Positions 27,582-36,050 of a stretch of 64,000 nt of DNA are shown in pieces. A program made the position numbers and the translations under genes. The notes under the pieces are model-generated. The model did not search any database and was not told the origin of the DNA. It saw only the letters and a program-made list of their open reading frames with translations. This stretch comes from Acidobacteriota bacterium (GTDB lineage: Bacteria; Acidobacteriota; Vicinamibacteria; Vicinamibacterales; UBA8438). Position 1 is the stretch's first letter. Each line of letters opens with the position of its first letter. Location of the stretch: the NCBI GenBank assembly GCA_009838525.1, contig VXRJ01000018.1, forward strand, positions 728,346 through 792,345. The letters are read 5' to 3'.

Positions 27582-28807
27582 CACACAATTGTCCCCAACT
27601 GCAGGAGCGGCATGTACAACGCCAACAGCAGTGCCGCGATCACCAACCCCATCACCACCAGGAGGATCGGCTCGACGAGCGTCAGAAAGCGGGCGAGCGT
27701 CGTCTCGATCTCCTCGTCGAAAAAGTCAGCCACCGCGTTCAGCATCTCGCCCAAGGCTCCTGTCGATTCTCCCACCTCCACCATTTCTATCGCGACGGCC
27801 GGGAACCCGCCACGCGTATCCATCGACCCAGCGAGCGGCTGCCCCCCTCTGACGTCTCTCGCCACCTCGACGAGTTCCTGCGCGATATGACGGTTCCCCA
27901 CCGCCTGGGACGTCACGTCGAGAGCCTGCACGAGCGGAATCCCCCCGCCCAGCAGCGTCGCAAGCGTACGGGCCATTTGCGACGTAGCGAACTTCGTTGC
28001 GACCCCGCCGGCGAACGGCACGCGCAGAAGCAGACGGTCAAGCTGGACGCCCCGCCCAGTCCGCCTCGACCATCCCCAGACGGCCGCGACCACGCCCACG
28101 GCAGCCAGCAGAATCAGCCAGCCGTAGCTGAGCGCAATAGTCGACATGCCGGTGAGTACGCGTGTTGCCAATGGCAGCGTGGCGCCCATCCCTTCGTAGA
28201 AGCTGGCGAACTCCGGGACAACGCGCAGCATGATGATTGCCACCACGCCGGCCGAAAGCGCAAGCAGAATCGCCGGGTAGATAAGCGCCGACAGCGTGCG
28301 CCGACGTACGCCGCTGATGACCCGTGCGTAGCTGACATATCGCCGAAGCGTCGCTTCGAGACTGCCGCTCTGCTCACCGGCCAGAACGGAGGCGGTGTAG
28401 ACACCGGGCACGAGGTCGCCATGACTCGCGAACGCTTCAGAGAGCGCCACACCCCCTCGCACCTGTTCGTAGACATCGTCGAGGAGAGCCTTGAGCGCCG
28501 GCGCGTCGGTTCTCCGGCGCAGGATGTCGAGCGATTGCACTAGCGGCATCCCGGCCTGGAGCAGCACCGCCAACTCCTGATTGAAGACGGTGAATTCGCG
28601 GGTGCCAGGACGCCGGCCGATGGTACCGAGGGGGTGAGTCGCCCGGAGAAGCTGTGCCGGCATCCCGAACACGCCGGAACGGCGCAGAGAGAAGATGTAC
28701 AGGCCTTCCTGCTCCAATTCGGCGCGTAGTCGCGCCTCATTGTCGGCCACGCACACCCGTTCGAGGATCCGGCCGTCGGCGGTCCCCAATCGGCAGCGGA
28801 ACTCCAT
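27581..28807 (-). CDS. Inner-membrane platform protein PilC/GspF
   Basis: A 408-residue platform protein with two GspF domains. Helical cytoplasmic domains (about 70-165 and 275-365) each precede membrane helices (about 170-190 and 215-240, then a C-terminal helix near 375-400). VFNQELAVLLQAGMPLVQSLD and TLATLLGGGIPLVQALDVT are the repeated signature of the two domains. An N-terminal segment about 65 residues long is typical. It starts at ATG 28807 and is the first of the tightly overlapped assembly genes. 129 bases with no recognisable feature separate it from the transglycosylase gene. Confidence 0.94.
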   Translation of the reverse strand: MEFRCRLGTADGRILERVCVADNEARLRAELEQEGLYIFSLRRSGVFGMPAQLLRATHPLGTIGRRPGTREFTVFNQELAVLLQAGMPLVQSLDILRRRTDAPALKALLDDVYEQVRGGVALSEAFASHGDLVPGVYTASVLAGEQSGSLEATLRRYVSYARVISGVRRRTLSALIYPAILLALSAGVVAIIMLRVVPEFASFYEGMGATLPLATRVLTGMSTIALSYGWLILLAAVGVVAAVWGWSRRTGRGVQLDRLLLRVPFAGGVATKFATSQMARTLATLLGGGIPLVQALDVTSQAVGNRHIAQELVEVARDVRGGQPLAGSMDTRGGFPAVAIEMVEVGESTGALGEMLNAVADFFDEEIETTLARFLTLVEPILLVVMGLVIAALLLALYMPLLQLGTIV

Positions 28808-28936
28808 ACCTCATGTCGCGGCCCGGGTCAGAGCCGGCCGGACAACAGAATCTCTCTCAGATTATCGGCGGGCCGCGGCTGCGGCAACAACCGGGTCGCC
28901 GCCAGAACCCTGCGGTGGAACGCGCGAAACGGCGTC

Positions 28937-29644
28937 CTAATTGACGTTATCGCCCGACTCGGCATCGCGGTGGGCGTCGACCAGGGCAAGCACCCGACCG
29001 ACAAAATGGCGGGTCTCCCGGTACGGTGGTACGCCGTTGAACTGGCGGACCGCTGCTTCACCGGCGTTGTAGGCAGCGAGCGCGCCCCGGGTGCCGAACT
29101 TGTCCAGAAGACTCCGGAGATACCGGGTGCCCGCATCGATATTGGTCGCGGGATCGTACGGGTCGTCCACACCGAGGCTTTTCACCGTGGCGGGCATCAA
29201 CTGCATGAGGCCGAGCGCGCCATGCGATGAGATCGCATCGGCGCGATAGGCTGACTCGGTCTCTATCAACGCGTGCACGAGCAGCGGATCGACGCCGTGC
29301 CGCGCCGAGGCCACCGCGACGATCTCGGCGTAGGGGCGCGCCGGGAGAGCCGGACCCGCGCTGGCTCTGGCCATTGCCATTGCTTCCGCCGGACGCGGCA
29401 GACCGGCGTCATCGACGTCGATCCTAGCGATCAGTTCGGGCACGATCGCCAACTCGCCGCCATCCCGAAGTTGAAGAACCAGCCCGTCGCCAACGGTGCT
29501 ACGACCCGTCGTCGCGAGCACTTGCCCGTTACTGAAAATGACCCGCTCGGCGGCAACGGGCGCCTCGGCCGTGCGGCTGGGCCAGACAGCCAGCACGACA
29601 GCACAGCAGACGCACCATGCCAGGGTCTTCTTCAGGTTTGGCAT
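28937..29644 (-). CDS. Lytic transglycosylase, SLT domain
   Basis: A 235-residue periplasmic muramidase-like enzyme. The signal peptide spans about 1-28. A small beta-rich segment (about 33-75) precedes an SLT/GEWL domain (about 103-215) with the catalytic Glu in HALIETESAYRADAISSHGA. GLMQLMPATVKSLGV and the AYNAGEAAVRQFNGVPPYRET motif follow. Such enzymes open peptidoglycan for trans-envelope machines, which fits its position directly upstream of the pilC-pilB-pilMNO-pilin cluster on the same strand. Confidence 0.92.
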   Translation of the reverse strand: MPNLKKTLAWCVCCAVVLAVWPSRTAEAPVAAERVIFSNGQVLATTGRSTVGDGLVLQLRDGGELAIVPELIARIDVDDAGLPRPAEAMAMARASAGPALPARPYAEIVAVASARHGVDPLLVHALIETESAYRADAISSHGALGLMQLMPATVKSLGVDDPYDPATNIDAGTRYLRSLLDKFGTRGALAAYNAGEAAVRQFNGVPPYRETRHFVGRVLALVDAHRDAESGDNVN

Positions 29645-29737
29645 CTCAACAGCGTTCCATTCCGGGTCGAACGGGGCTAACCCTCTGAGCGCAGGTCAGC
29701 CTGTACCCGTCCCTATCGGCCGATCGCGGCGTCCCCT

Positions 29738-30634
29738 CTAGATCGGTTCGACGTAAACGCTCAGGACCCGTGCGCCCAGTTCGCGCGCGTCGTCCCCTGC
29801 ACCCAATTCAGAGGGGATGAAGGTCTGATCCACAACCAACTCCAGCCGGACCACGTCGTCGGATCCGATCTCGGCAGCCGTGATCGTCCGGTCGATCATC
29901 ACAGGCTCGGAGGTGTCGAGAGTCAGTTCCTCCAGAACCCGGTCGCCGATCCGGAGACTGAACTCTTGCGGCGTCTCGAAAACATTGGGCCGCCCCGCCA
30001 CCTCCACCATCAGCCGCGCATCGCCCCTGGGATTCTGGAAGGAGACTACGCCGCGACCGTCGGTCCAGCGCCAATAGGCCTGGCCGTCGGGCTGGAACTC
30101 CGCCCCGTGCCATCCCTCCTCGTAAACGAGAAAACTGCTCTCGTGTTGCGGCGTGAAAGTAACGGTGGCGGTGCGGTAGGCGTTCTGGCCGATGTGGTCG
30201 CCCGCGAGCGCCAGTCGCTCACCGGTCGACGGCAGATACAGCCCCACGGCAATATCTCCGTCTCCGATGTACGGATAGAGCGGCACCATGATCCGGCGCG
30301 AGTACTCGATGGTCTGCCCCGGTTCCCAATCGCTCGTCGGCGTCGCCGGTTGATGATCGTCGTTCCAGATCCGCTCACCGTTGTTGTCGAGCACGTGGAC
30401 GAAAACCATGTAGTCGTCCGTTATCGGTACGAGGTCCGGCGAGACATCGAAGCGAAACGCTATCTCGAGCGGTCCCCCGATAGGCACGCTCGTCCGATCG
30501 AGGCGCAGGTTCACCGCGGCGACCGGCGGTCCGGACGCCCCGCCGCCGCAGCCGGCAGCGGCCAGAAGCATCGTCGCCAGCACCAGCAGACTGGCACCTA
30601 CGGCTCGTACCGTGCGTTCCATTTGGTGACTCAT
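29738..30634 (-). CDS. Predicted lipoprotein, function unknown
   Basis: A 298-residue protein with a signal peptide and lipobox LAAAG-C-GGG. The mature part looks all-beta: an Ig-like first half with IPIGGPLEIAFRF-like and YMVFVHVLDNNGERIWNDDHQP strands, and a second half with SFLVYEEGWHGAEF and RWTDGRGVVSFQNPRGDARLMVE. I recognise no named family or active site. The second half resembles carbohydrate-binding-like or glycosyltransferase-associated beta domains, which is only an impression. It is divergent from the microcompartment genes with a 26-base gap and upstream of the SLT gene on the same strand. Confidence 0.6.
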   Translation of the reverse strand: MSHQMERTVRAVGASLLVLATMLLAAAGCGGGASGPPVAAVNLRLDRTSVPIGGPLEIAFRFDVSPDLVPITDDYMVFVHVLDNNGERIWNDDHQPATPTSDWEPGQTIEYSRRIMVPLYPYIGDGDIAVGLYLPSTGERLALAGDHIGQNAYRTATVTFTPQHESSFLVYEEGWHGAEFQPDGQAYWRWTDGRGVVSFQNPRGDARLMVEVAGRPNVFETPQEFSLRIGDRVLEELTLDTSEPVMIDRTITAAEIGSDDVVRLELVVDQTFIPSELGAGDDARELGARVLSVYVEPI

Positions 30635-30660
30635 GAACCTTGGAGTGTACCATAGGCCCC

Positions 30661-30951
30661 ATGACGCTGGAAGCGCTCGGCATGATTGAAACCAAGGGGC
30701 TCGTAGGCTCGATCGAAGCCGCTGACGCGATGGTGAAGGCGGCCAACGTCATTCTCGTCGGCAAGGAATATATTGGCGCCGGCTACGTCACCGTCATGGT
30801 GCGGGGCGACGTCGGCGCGGTGAAGGCGGCAACGGACGCCGGCGCGGCAGCGGCGCGACGCGTTGGCGAACTGATTTCGGTCCATGTCATCCCCCGACCG
30901 CACACCGAGGTCGAGAAGATATTGCCGCAGGTGACGGAGGCCGCCCGATAG
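30661..30951 (+). CDS. Bacterial microcompartment shell protein, BMC-H (PduA/EutM-like)
   Basis: A 96-residue single-domain shell protein. [36 protein letters not shown] and [16 protein letters not shown] match the PduA/EutM/CcmK family almost residue for residue, so it should form flat hexamers. The pore loop reads EYIGAG (KIGSG in PduA), which suggests a small polar pore. I start at ATG 30661; an upstream TTG would add seven unrelated residues. It is followed after 3 bases by an acylating aldehyde dehydrogenase. No pentamer (BMC-P) or tandem-domain (BMC-T) shell gene is in the window. Confidence 0.96.
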   Translation: MTLEALGMIETKGLVGSIEAADAMVKAANVILVGKEYIGAGYVTVMVRGDVGAVKAATDAGAAAARRVGELISVHVIPRPHTEVEKILPQVTEAAR

Positions 30952-30954
30952 CCT

Positions 30955-32736
30955 GTGCCTGTGTCGCCCGAGTCCGGCCAGTCCCCGGAGCGCAGTTCCC
31001 GCGCCGCCGCCGAAGCGCAACACCTGGCCGATCGGGCGCACGACGCGCTTCCGCGACTCGCCGAACTGACGCAGGATCAGGTCGACGCCATCGTTGACGC
31101 CATGGCCACGGCGGCCGCTGGCGAGGCGGAAGCCCTTGCCGCCGACGCCGTGGCGGAGACTGGCTACGGCGTCATCGCCGACAAGGTTCAGAAGAATCTG
31201 TTCGCTGCGCGTGACATCCACCGATTCATCCGGTCCATGCGTACAGTCGGGGTGATCCGACGGCTGGACCAGCAGCGCGTCGTGGAGATCGCGGAGCCCT
31301 TCGGCGTTGTCGCGGCCATCGTTCCGTCGACAAATCCGACTTCCACGGCGATCTACAAGCTGCTCATAGCAATCAAGGCACGCTGCCCGATCGTGCTGAG
31401 CCCGCACCCGGCCGCGGCGGGTTGCGTGAACCGCACCGTCGCCTTGATGGAACGCGCAGGTCGCGACGCCGGCATGCCCGCCGGAGCAATCGGCTGCCTG
31501 TCGGAGGTATCGATAGAGGCGACTCAGGCGCTGATGACCCATCGTCGCGTGGCCGTGATCCTGGCCACCGGTGGAATGGGCCTGGTCCGCGCCGCCTACT
31601 CGGCCGGAAAGCCGGCGTACGGCGTCGGGCCAGGAAACGCTCCTGCCTACATCGAGCGTAGCGCCGATGTCGGAAAGGCGGTCGCCGACATCGTCACCGG
31701 CAAGACGTTCGACAACGGCCTGCTCTGCTCGTCGGAGAACGCCGTGGTTGTGGACACCGCGATCGACGACGCGGTACGCAACAGTTTCAAGGCCGAGGGT
31801 GGCTGTTTCCTGCGTCCCGAAGAGGCGGCGGCCCTTGCCGACTTGCTGGTGACGCCGCAGCGGCTGCCGAATCCGGCATGCGTCGGCCGCGACGCCATGA
31901 CGATCGCACGGAAGGCGGGTCTTGGCGTGCCGCGTGGAACGCGCGTCTTGCTCGCGCCGCTTGACGGCGTCGGGCGGGACTATCCCCTCTCGATCGAAAA
32001 GCTCTGCCCCGTCCTCGCCTACTACGTGGTCGACGACTGGCGCGACGGTTGCGAGAGGTGCAAGGAACTCCTGCGTTACGGCGGCATGGGTCACACAATG
32101 GCCATCCACTCGCGGGACGAGGCGGTGATCCTGGAATTCGGCCTGAAGAAGCCCGCGTTTCGGATTGTCGTGAACACGCCGACGACGCTCGGATCGATCG
32201 GCATGACGACCGGTCTGGATCCTTCGATGACTCTCGGCTGCGGAGGTTGGGGAGGGAACATCACATCGGACAACATCTCTCCACGACACCTGCTGAACAT
32301 CAAGCGTCTGGCGTACGAGACACGTCCCGCACCGCGAACCGGCAGATCGGATGGCGCGGCGGACGCGGTGGCCTCCCCTGACGGAACGCTGACCGGGCCC
32401 GATGCCATGGATGCCCACTCCGCGGCGACGTCGGACTCGGGAGCACATTCGGGTGGGCTTGATGCCAGCGGGCTCGATGCGCGGGTTGTGGCGGATCGGG
32501 TCGACGCCCTTTTGACGAAAGGCGATCGCGCGCCGTTGGGCGGAGCGCCGATCACGCCACCTCCGCCGGAGAGCGAGGCGGTCCCATTCGTCTGCGAGGA
32601 CGATGTCCGCGCCGCCTTTCGGGACTCTCGACGGATAGTGATCGGCCCGCACACCATCGTCACGCCCGCCGCGCGCGACCTCGCGGAACGCCACCAGGTC
32701 TTCGTCGAGACGGACGCCACGCGAGACGGGCGCTGA
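30955..32736 (+). CDS. CoA-acylating aldehyde dehydrogenase, microcompartment type
   Basis: A 593-residue enzyme expected to oxidise an aldehyde to acyl-CoA inside a microcompartment, like PduP/EutE. The catalytic Cys258 lies in FDNGLLCSSENAVV. FGVVAAIVPSTNPTSTAIYK and ATGGMGLVRAAYSAGKPAYG are signature segments of this NAD/CoA class. The dehydrogenase core ends near residue 460. A roughly 130-residue extension follows: an Ala/Gly/Asp-rich linker (about 462-545), then a short conserved-looking tail with VIGPHTIVTPAARDLAERH. The tail could be an encapsulation or docking peptide; I do not recognise it. Start is GTG 30955 (GTG 30961 also possible). It is coupled to the BMC-H gene. Confidence 0.92.
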   Translation: MPVSPESGQSPERSSRAAAEAQHLADRAHDALPRLAELTQDQVDAIVDAMATAAAGEAEALAADAVAETGYGVIADKVQKNLFAARDIHRFIRSMRTVGVIRRLDQQRVVEIAEPFGVVAAIVPSTNPTSTAIYKLLIAIKARCPIVLSPHPAAAGCVNRTVALMERAGRDAGMPAGAIGCLSEVSIEATQALMTHRRVAVILATGGMGLVRAAYSAGKPAYGVGPGNAPAYIERSADVGKAVADIVTGKTFDNGLLCSSENAVVVDTAIDDAVRNSFKAEGGCFLRPEEAAALADLLVTPQRLPNPACVGRDAMTIARKAGLGVPRGTRVLLAPLDGVGRDYPLSIEKLCPVLAYYVVDDWRDGCERCKELLRYGGMGHTMAIHSRDEAVILEFGLKKPAFRIVVNTPTTLGSIGMTTGLDPSMTLGCGGWGGNITSDNISPRHLLNIKRLAYETRPAPRTGRSDGAADAVASPDGTLTGPDAMDAHSAATSDSGAHSGGLDASGLDARVVADRVDALLTKGDRAPLGGAPITPPPPESEAVPFVCEDDVRAAFRDSRRIVIGPHTIVTPAARDLAERHQVFVETDATRDGR

Positions 32737-32798
32737 GTCCGCCCGCGTACGCCAACAACTTCCGGGTGGGCATTGCGGCCCCGCCGCCCGCAGTCTTG

Positions 32799-33476
32799 CT
32801 AACGGTGCTTGAGAAGTGTCCAGACCGCCTGAAAAAAGTCTCTCCAGGAGATCTTCTTGCCCTCGGCGAAACTCCGACCCTGGTACCGGATCGGCACCTC
32901 GTGAATCGGAATCCCGCGCTTCAGGATCTTCGCCGTAATCTCCGGCTCGAAGTCGAAACTGTCGGCCACCGTCTCGATCTGCTGCAACAGCGTCCGGTCG
33001 ATCAGCTTGTAGCAGGTCTCCATGTCGGTAAGCGATGAACCGTAGCAACGATTGGTAAGCCAGGTCAGCAGGCGGTTGCCTACGCGGTGACGAATCGCCA
33101 TCGCCGGCCGCCCCGACGCCAGGCGCGAGCCGTACACCACCCGCGCCTCCTCCGTAACCGCGACGTGCAGCAGCGCCGCGTAGTCGGCCGGGTCGTACTC
33201 GAGGTCCGCGTCCTGCACGATCACGTAGTCGCCGGTCGCGCGAGCGAAACCCGCCCTGAGCGCCGCTCCCTTACCTTGGTTGCGCGGCTGCAACAGCAAC
33301 GTCATCCTGTCTCCGTCGCGCACCGCACGCTCCCGCAACATCTCGCGTGTCCCGTCGGTCGAGCCATCGTCCACGACGATGACTTCGGTGTCGAGATCGA
33401 CCGCTGCGACGCGGTCGAGGAGTTCTGCAATCGTCGCCTGCTCGTTGTAGACGGGGATCACAATGGAAAGGCGCAT
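32799..33476 (-). CDS. Family 2 glycosyltransferase, DPM1-like
   Basis: A 225-residue GT-A fold glycosyltransferase. [21 protein letters not shown] opens the nucleotide-sugar fold, [10 protein letters not shown] holds the first Asp pair and [10 protein letters not shown] the DxD-type metal site. [20 protein letters not shown] is typical of dolichol/undecaprenyl-phosphate mannose synthase-like enzymes. No C-terminal membrane helices are present, so it is probably peripheral. It would transfer a sugar to a polyprenyl phosphate. It is monocistronic and divergent from comM. Confidence 0.88.
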   Translation of the reverse strand: MRLSIVIPVYNEQATIAELLDRVAAVDLDTEVIVVDDGSTDGTREMLRERAVRDGDRMTLLLQPRNQGKGAALRAGFARATGDYVIVQDADLEYDPADYAALLHVAVTEEARVVYGSRLASGRPAMAIRHRVGNRLLTWLTNRCYGSSLTDMETCYKLIDRTLLQQIETVADSFDFEPEITAKILKRGIPIHEVPIRYQGRSFAEGKKISWRDFFQAVWTLLKHR

Positions 33477-33519
33477 CGCGAAGGGCGTGAAGTCATGCGC
33501 ATCATACAGAACGACTCAG

Positions 33520-33531
33520 CAGCCCGTGGTG
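33520..33531 (+). repeat. dispersed 12-mer CAGCCCGTGGTG (copy 2)
   Basis: One of three identical, same-orientation copies of CAGCCCGTGGTG in the window (others at 4440-4451 and 40609-40620). This copy and the first are followed by an A/T base and AACCC. It lies in the divergent gap between the glycosyltransferase gene and comM. Origin unknown. Confidence 0.45.
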
Positions 33532-33570
33532 AAACCCCCGCTTGGAACGGTTCTTGCATCACTGCAAGCC

Positions 33571-35082
33571 ATGCTGGCCACGCTGCGGTCCGCCGCTGTC
33601 CTGGGCATCAACGCCTCGGTGGTGGACGTCCAGGTGGATATTTCGGATTCCGGACTGCCCACCTTCGCCATAGTCGGCCTTCCCGACTCCACCGTCCGAG
33701 AGAGCCGCGAACGCATCAGGAGCGCGCTGGAAAACGCGAACTACCCGTTCCCGCTCCGCCGGATTATCGTCAATCTCGCGCCGGCCGACACACCAAAGAG
33801 CGGTGCGTCGTTCGATCTGCCGATTGCCCTCGGCCTTCTGACCGCGATGGGCTGCCTCCCGCCGGAAGGGTTCGAGCAGACGCTTGTCGTCGGAGAGCTG
33901 TCACTCGATGGCCGCGTCCAGGCCGCGCACGGCGTGCTTCCGGTGGCCCTGCTGGCGGCTCGGCTCGGCCACCATTTGGTATTGCCGGCCACCAACGTTC
34001 CGGAGGCCCGAATCGTCGACGGTGTGGAGCTGATTCCTGCCCAGGGGCTCGTGCAGACGATCCGGGATCTCAAGAACGGGACCCGGACCGCCGATCCGCT
34101 GCCCGACGTCGCCCCGGTCCGGCGCGACGGTTGCCCGCTCGATCTGTCGGATGTGCAGGGACAACTGGGCGCGCGACGCGCGGCGGAAATCGCCGCCGCC
34201 GGTAGGCACAACTTGCTGATGATCGGACCGCCCGGGGCCGGCAAGACCCTGATTGCGCGGCGCATCCCGGGCCTGCTGCCTCCTCCGACGTTCGCGGAGG
34301 CAAGCGCTGTGACATCGATTCACTCGGTGGCCGGGCTGCTGGACCCGTCAGCCGGTCTGTTGTCGGACCGGCCGTTCCGGGCTCCGCATCACACCGCGTC
34401 GGTCTCCGCACTGATTGGCGGCGGACGCGATCCGCGGCCGGGCGAGATCAGTCTTGCGCACGCGGGCGTGCTGTTTCTCGACGAGATGGTCGAGTTCGAC
34501 CGGCGTGTGCTCGAGGCGCTGCGAGAACCGCTAGAGGAAGGCGCCGTCCGCGTGGCCCGTGCGCTGCGAACCGTGCGGTTCCCCGCCCGCTTCCTTCTCG
34601 TGGGCGCCATGAACCCGTGCCCCTGCGGCTATGCCGGCGAGCCGTCCGGTCGGTGCCGGTGCACGCCATCGGAGGTGCGGCACTATAGCGATCGCATCTC
34701 AGGCCCCTTGCGCGACCGGATCGACCTCACGGTGCGGGTGGATCCCGTGCCGTTCGAGGCCCTCGCCCGCGAAGCAGCCGCGGAGTCGTCGGCCGATGTG
34801 CGCGCCCGCGTAAACGAGGCGCGAGAACGGCAGGCGACGCGCGATCGAACCGGGACAGGGCGGACCAATGCCGACTTGTCGGGCGAGGCGCTAAAGCGGC
34901 ACGGCGCCCTCGATCCTTCCGGTCTTGCCCTTGTCGAACAGGCAATGAATCGACTGGGGCTCACCGGGCGCAGCTTCGATCGAGTCCGCCGTGTGGCCCG
35001 GACAATTGCCGATCTGGACGGCGCCGACGGCATACGCAGAGCGCACATCGTAGAAGCCCTCCACTACCGTGGGATCGACTGA
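33571..35082 (+). CDS. comM: YifB/ComM-family Mg-chelatase-like AAA+ ATPase
   Basis: A 503-residue protein matching the length of ComM, a hexameric helicase that promotes branch migration during natural transformation. It has the N-terminal Lon-like/ChlI domain (TFAIVGLPDSTVRESRERIRS), Walker A GPPGAGKT, Walker B VLFLDEM and the MNPCPCGYAG cysteine motif, then the C-terminal Mg-chelatase domain. I start at ATG 33571, which gives MLATLRSAAVLGI, the usual beginning; upstream in-frame sequence is not conserved in type. The ribosome site is weak. It suggests, but does not prove, competence for DNA uptake, alongside the pilus-like cluster upstream. Confidence 0.93.
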   Translation: MLATLRSAAVLGINASVVDVQVDISDSGLPTFAIVGLPDSTVRESRERIRSALENANYPFPLRRIIVNLAPADTPKSGASFDLPIALGLLTAMGCLPPEGFEQTLVVGELSLDGRVQAAHGVLPVALLAARLGHHLVLPATNVPEARIVDGVELIPAQGLVQTIRDLKNGTRTADPLPDVAPVRRDGCPLDLSDVQGQLGARRAAEIAAAGRHNLLMIGPPGAGKTLIARRIPGLLPPPTFAEASAVTSIHSVAGLLDPSAGLLSDRPFRAPHHTASVSALIGGGRDPRPGEISLAHAGVLFLDEMVEFDRRVLEALREPLEEGAVRVARALRTVRFPARFLLVGAMNPCPCGYAGEPSGRCRCTPSEVRHYSDRISGPLRDRIDLTVRVDPVPFEALAREAAAESSADVRARVNEARERQATRDRTGTGRTNADLSGEALKRHGALDPSGLALVEQAMNRLGLTGRSFDRVRRVARTIADLDGADGIRRAHIVEALHYRGID

Positions 35083-35143
35083 ACCGGCTGGTTTGTGGTA
35101 AAGTCCCGCAACCCAACACCGTACCTGTACGCGGGCAAGGTGC

Positions 35144-36022
35144 ATGCCATCGAAGCGTTATACCGTCATTGTCGCGGATCGCGAAACAGGTGAAGTCCGT
35201 CGCGTTACCGTTGCCGTCCGACCGGCGGTAACCGCGCTTGCCATTCTGGCGCTTCTGCCGGCCATCGGGCTCGGCGTCTCCCGTTGGGACGCGAATACCG
35301 AGATCAACCGTCTTCGCGCCGAGAACGCCCGGTTACAAGTCGAGAGCGCAAGCTACCGCTCCGGTGCGGCCGATCTGGCGGGCCAGATAGGGTCGCTCCA
35401 GACCGCGATCGACAGACTGACTTCGCGCGCCGGGATGAACGAGCCGGTGCAGCGCTTGATTGATCGTCTGCCGGCGACGGTGGACCTCGAGATTCCGGCC
35501 ACCCCGGCGCCGGGCCCGACGTTCGATCGGATCATGACGTTGCTTGATTCGCTGGACCGCGGACTATCAGCAATTCGCCACAGCGTCGCGCTGCGAGAAA
35601 CACTGGCCAGTGCAACTCCCACGATCTGGCCGGCCGATGGCTGGATTTCGAGCGGCTACGGCTACCGGAACGACCCGTTCACGGGAGAACGGGAATTCCA
35701 TTCCGCCCTCGATATATCCACTCGATCGGGTGAACCGGTCCACGCCACCGCGAGCGGCCTGGTCGCGGCGGCGCACCGTCAGGGCAACTACGGCAACATG
35801 GTCGAGATCAGGCACGGCTTCGATCTCACTACCCGCTATGGCCACCTGTCGTCGTTTGCAGTCGGCGTCGGTGACACCGTCGAACGAGGCGACATCATCG
35901 GCTACGCGGGAGCCACCGGTCGCGCCACCGGCTACCATGTACACTACGAAGTGGCCGTCAACGGCCAGAACATCAACCCGCTTCGTCTGCTGACCGAAAC
36001 CGACCCGATTTCAGCGAATTGA
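35144..36022 (+). CDS. M23 peptidase with membrane anchor and coiled coil
   Basis: A 292-residue membrane-anchored, LytM-type protein. It has a cytoplasmic N-terminus, one transmembrane helix (about 27-45), a coiled coil (about 48-95) and a C-terminal peptidase M23 domain (about 160-285). The zinc ligands look intact: HSALD supplies His and Asp and HVHYE supplies the last His. It is therefore a likely active endopeptidase of peptidoglycan cross-links, unlike degenerate EnvC/NlpD activators. It lies 61 bases after comM and 28 bases before secA on the same strand. Confidence 0.9.
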   Translation: MPSKRYTVIVADRETGEVRRVTVAVRPAVTALAILALLPAIGLGVSRWDANTEINRLRAENARLQVESASYRSGAADLAGQIGSLQTAIDRLTSRAGMNEPVQRLIDRLPATVDLEIPATPAPGPTFDRIMTLLDSLDRGLSAIRHSVALRETLASATPTIWPADGWISSGYGYRNDPFTGEREFHSALDISTRSGEPVHATASGLVAAAHRQGNYGNMVEIRHGFDLTTRYGHLSSFAVGVGDTVERGDIIGYAGATGRATGYHVHYEVAVNGQNINPLRLLTETDPISAN

Positions 36023-36050
36023 CCGCTTCGCGCCATGCGCGCCTGATGTG

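Noticed and set aside
30631-33048. 805-codon open frame on the minus strand opposite the BMC-H and aldehyde dehydrogenase genes
   Set aside because: Composition is Arg/His/Asp/Gly-rich with no family signature, and the opposite strand has unmistakable BMC-H and dehydrogenase motifs. It is a frame shadow of GC-rich coding DNA.
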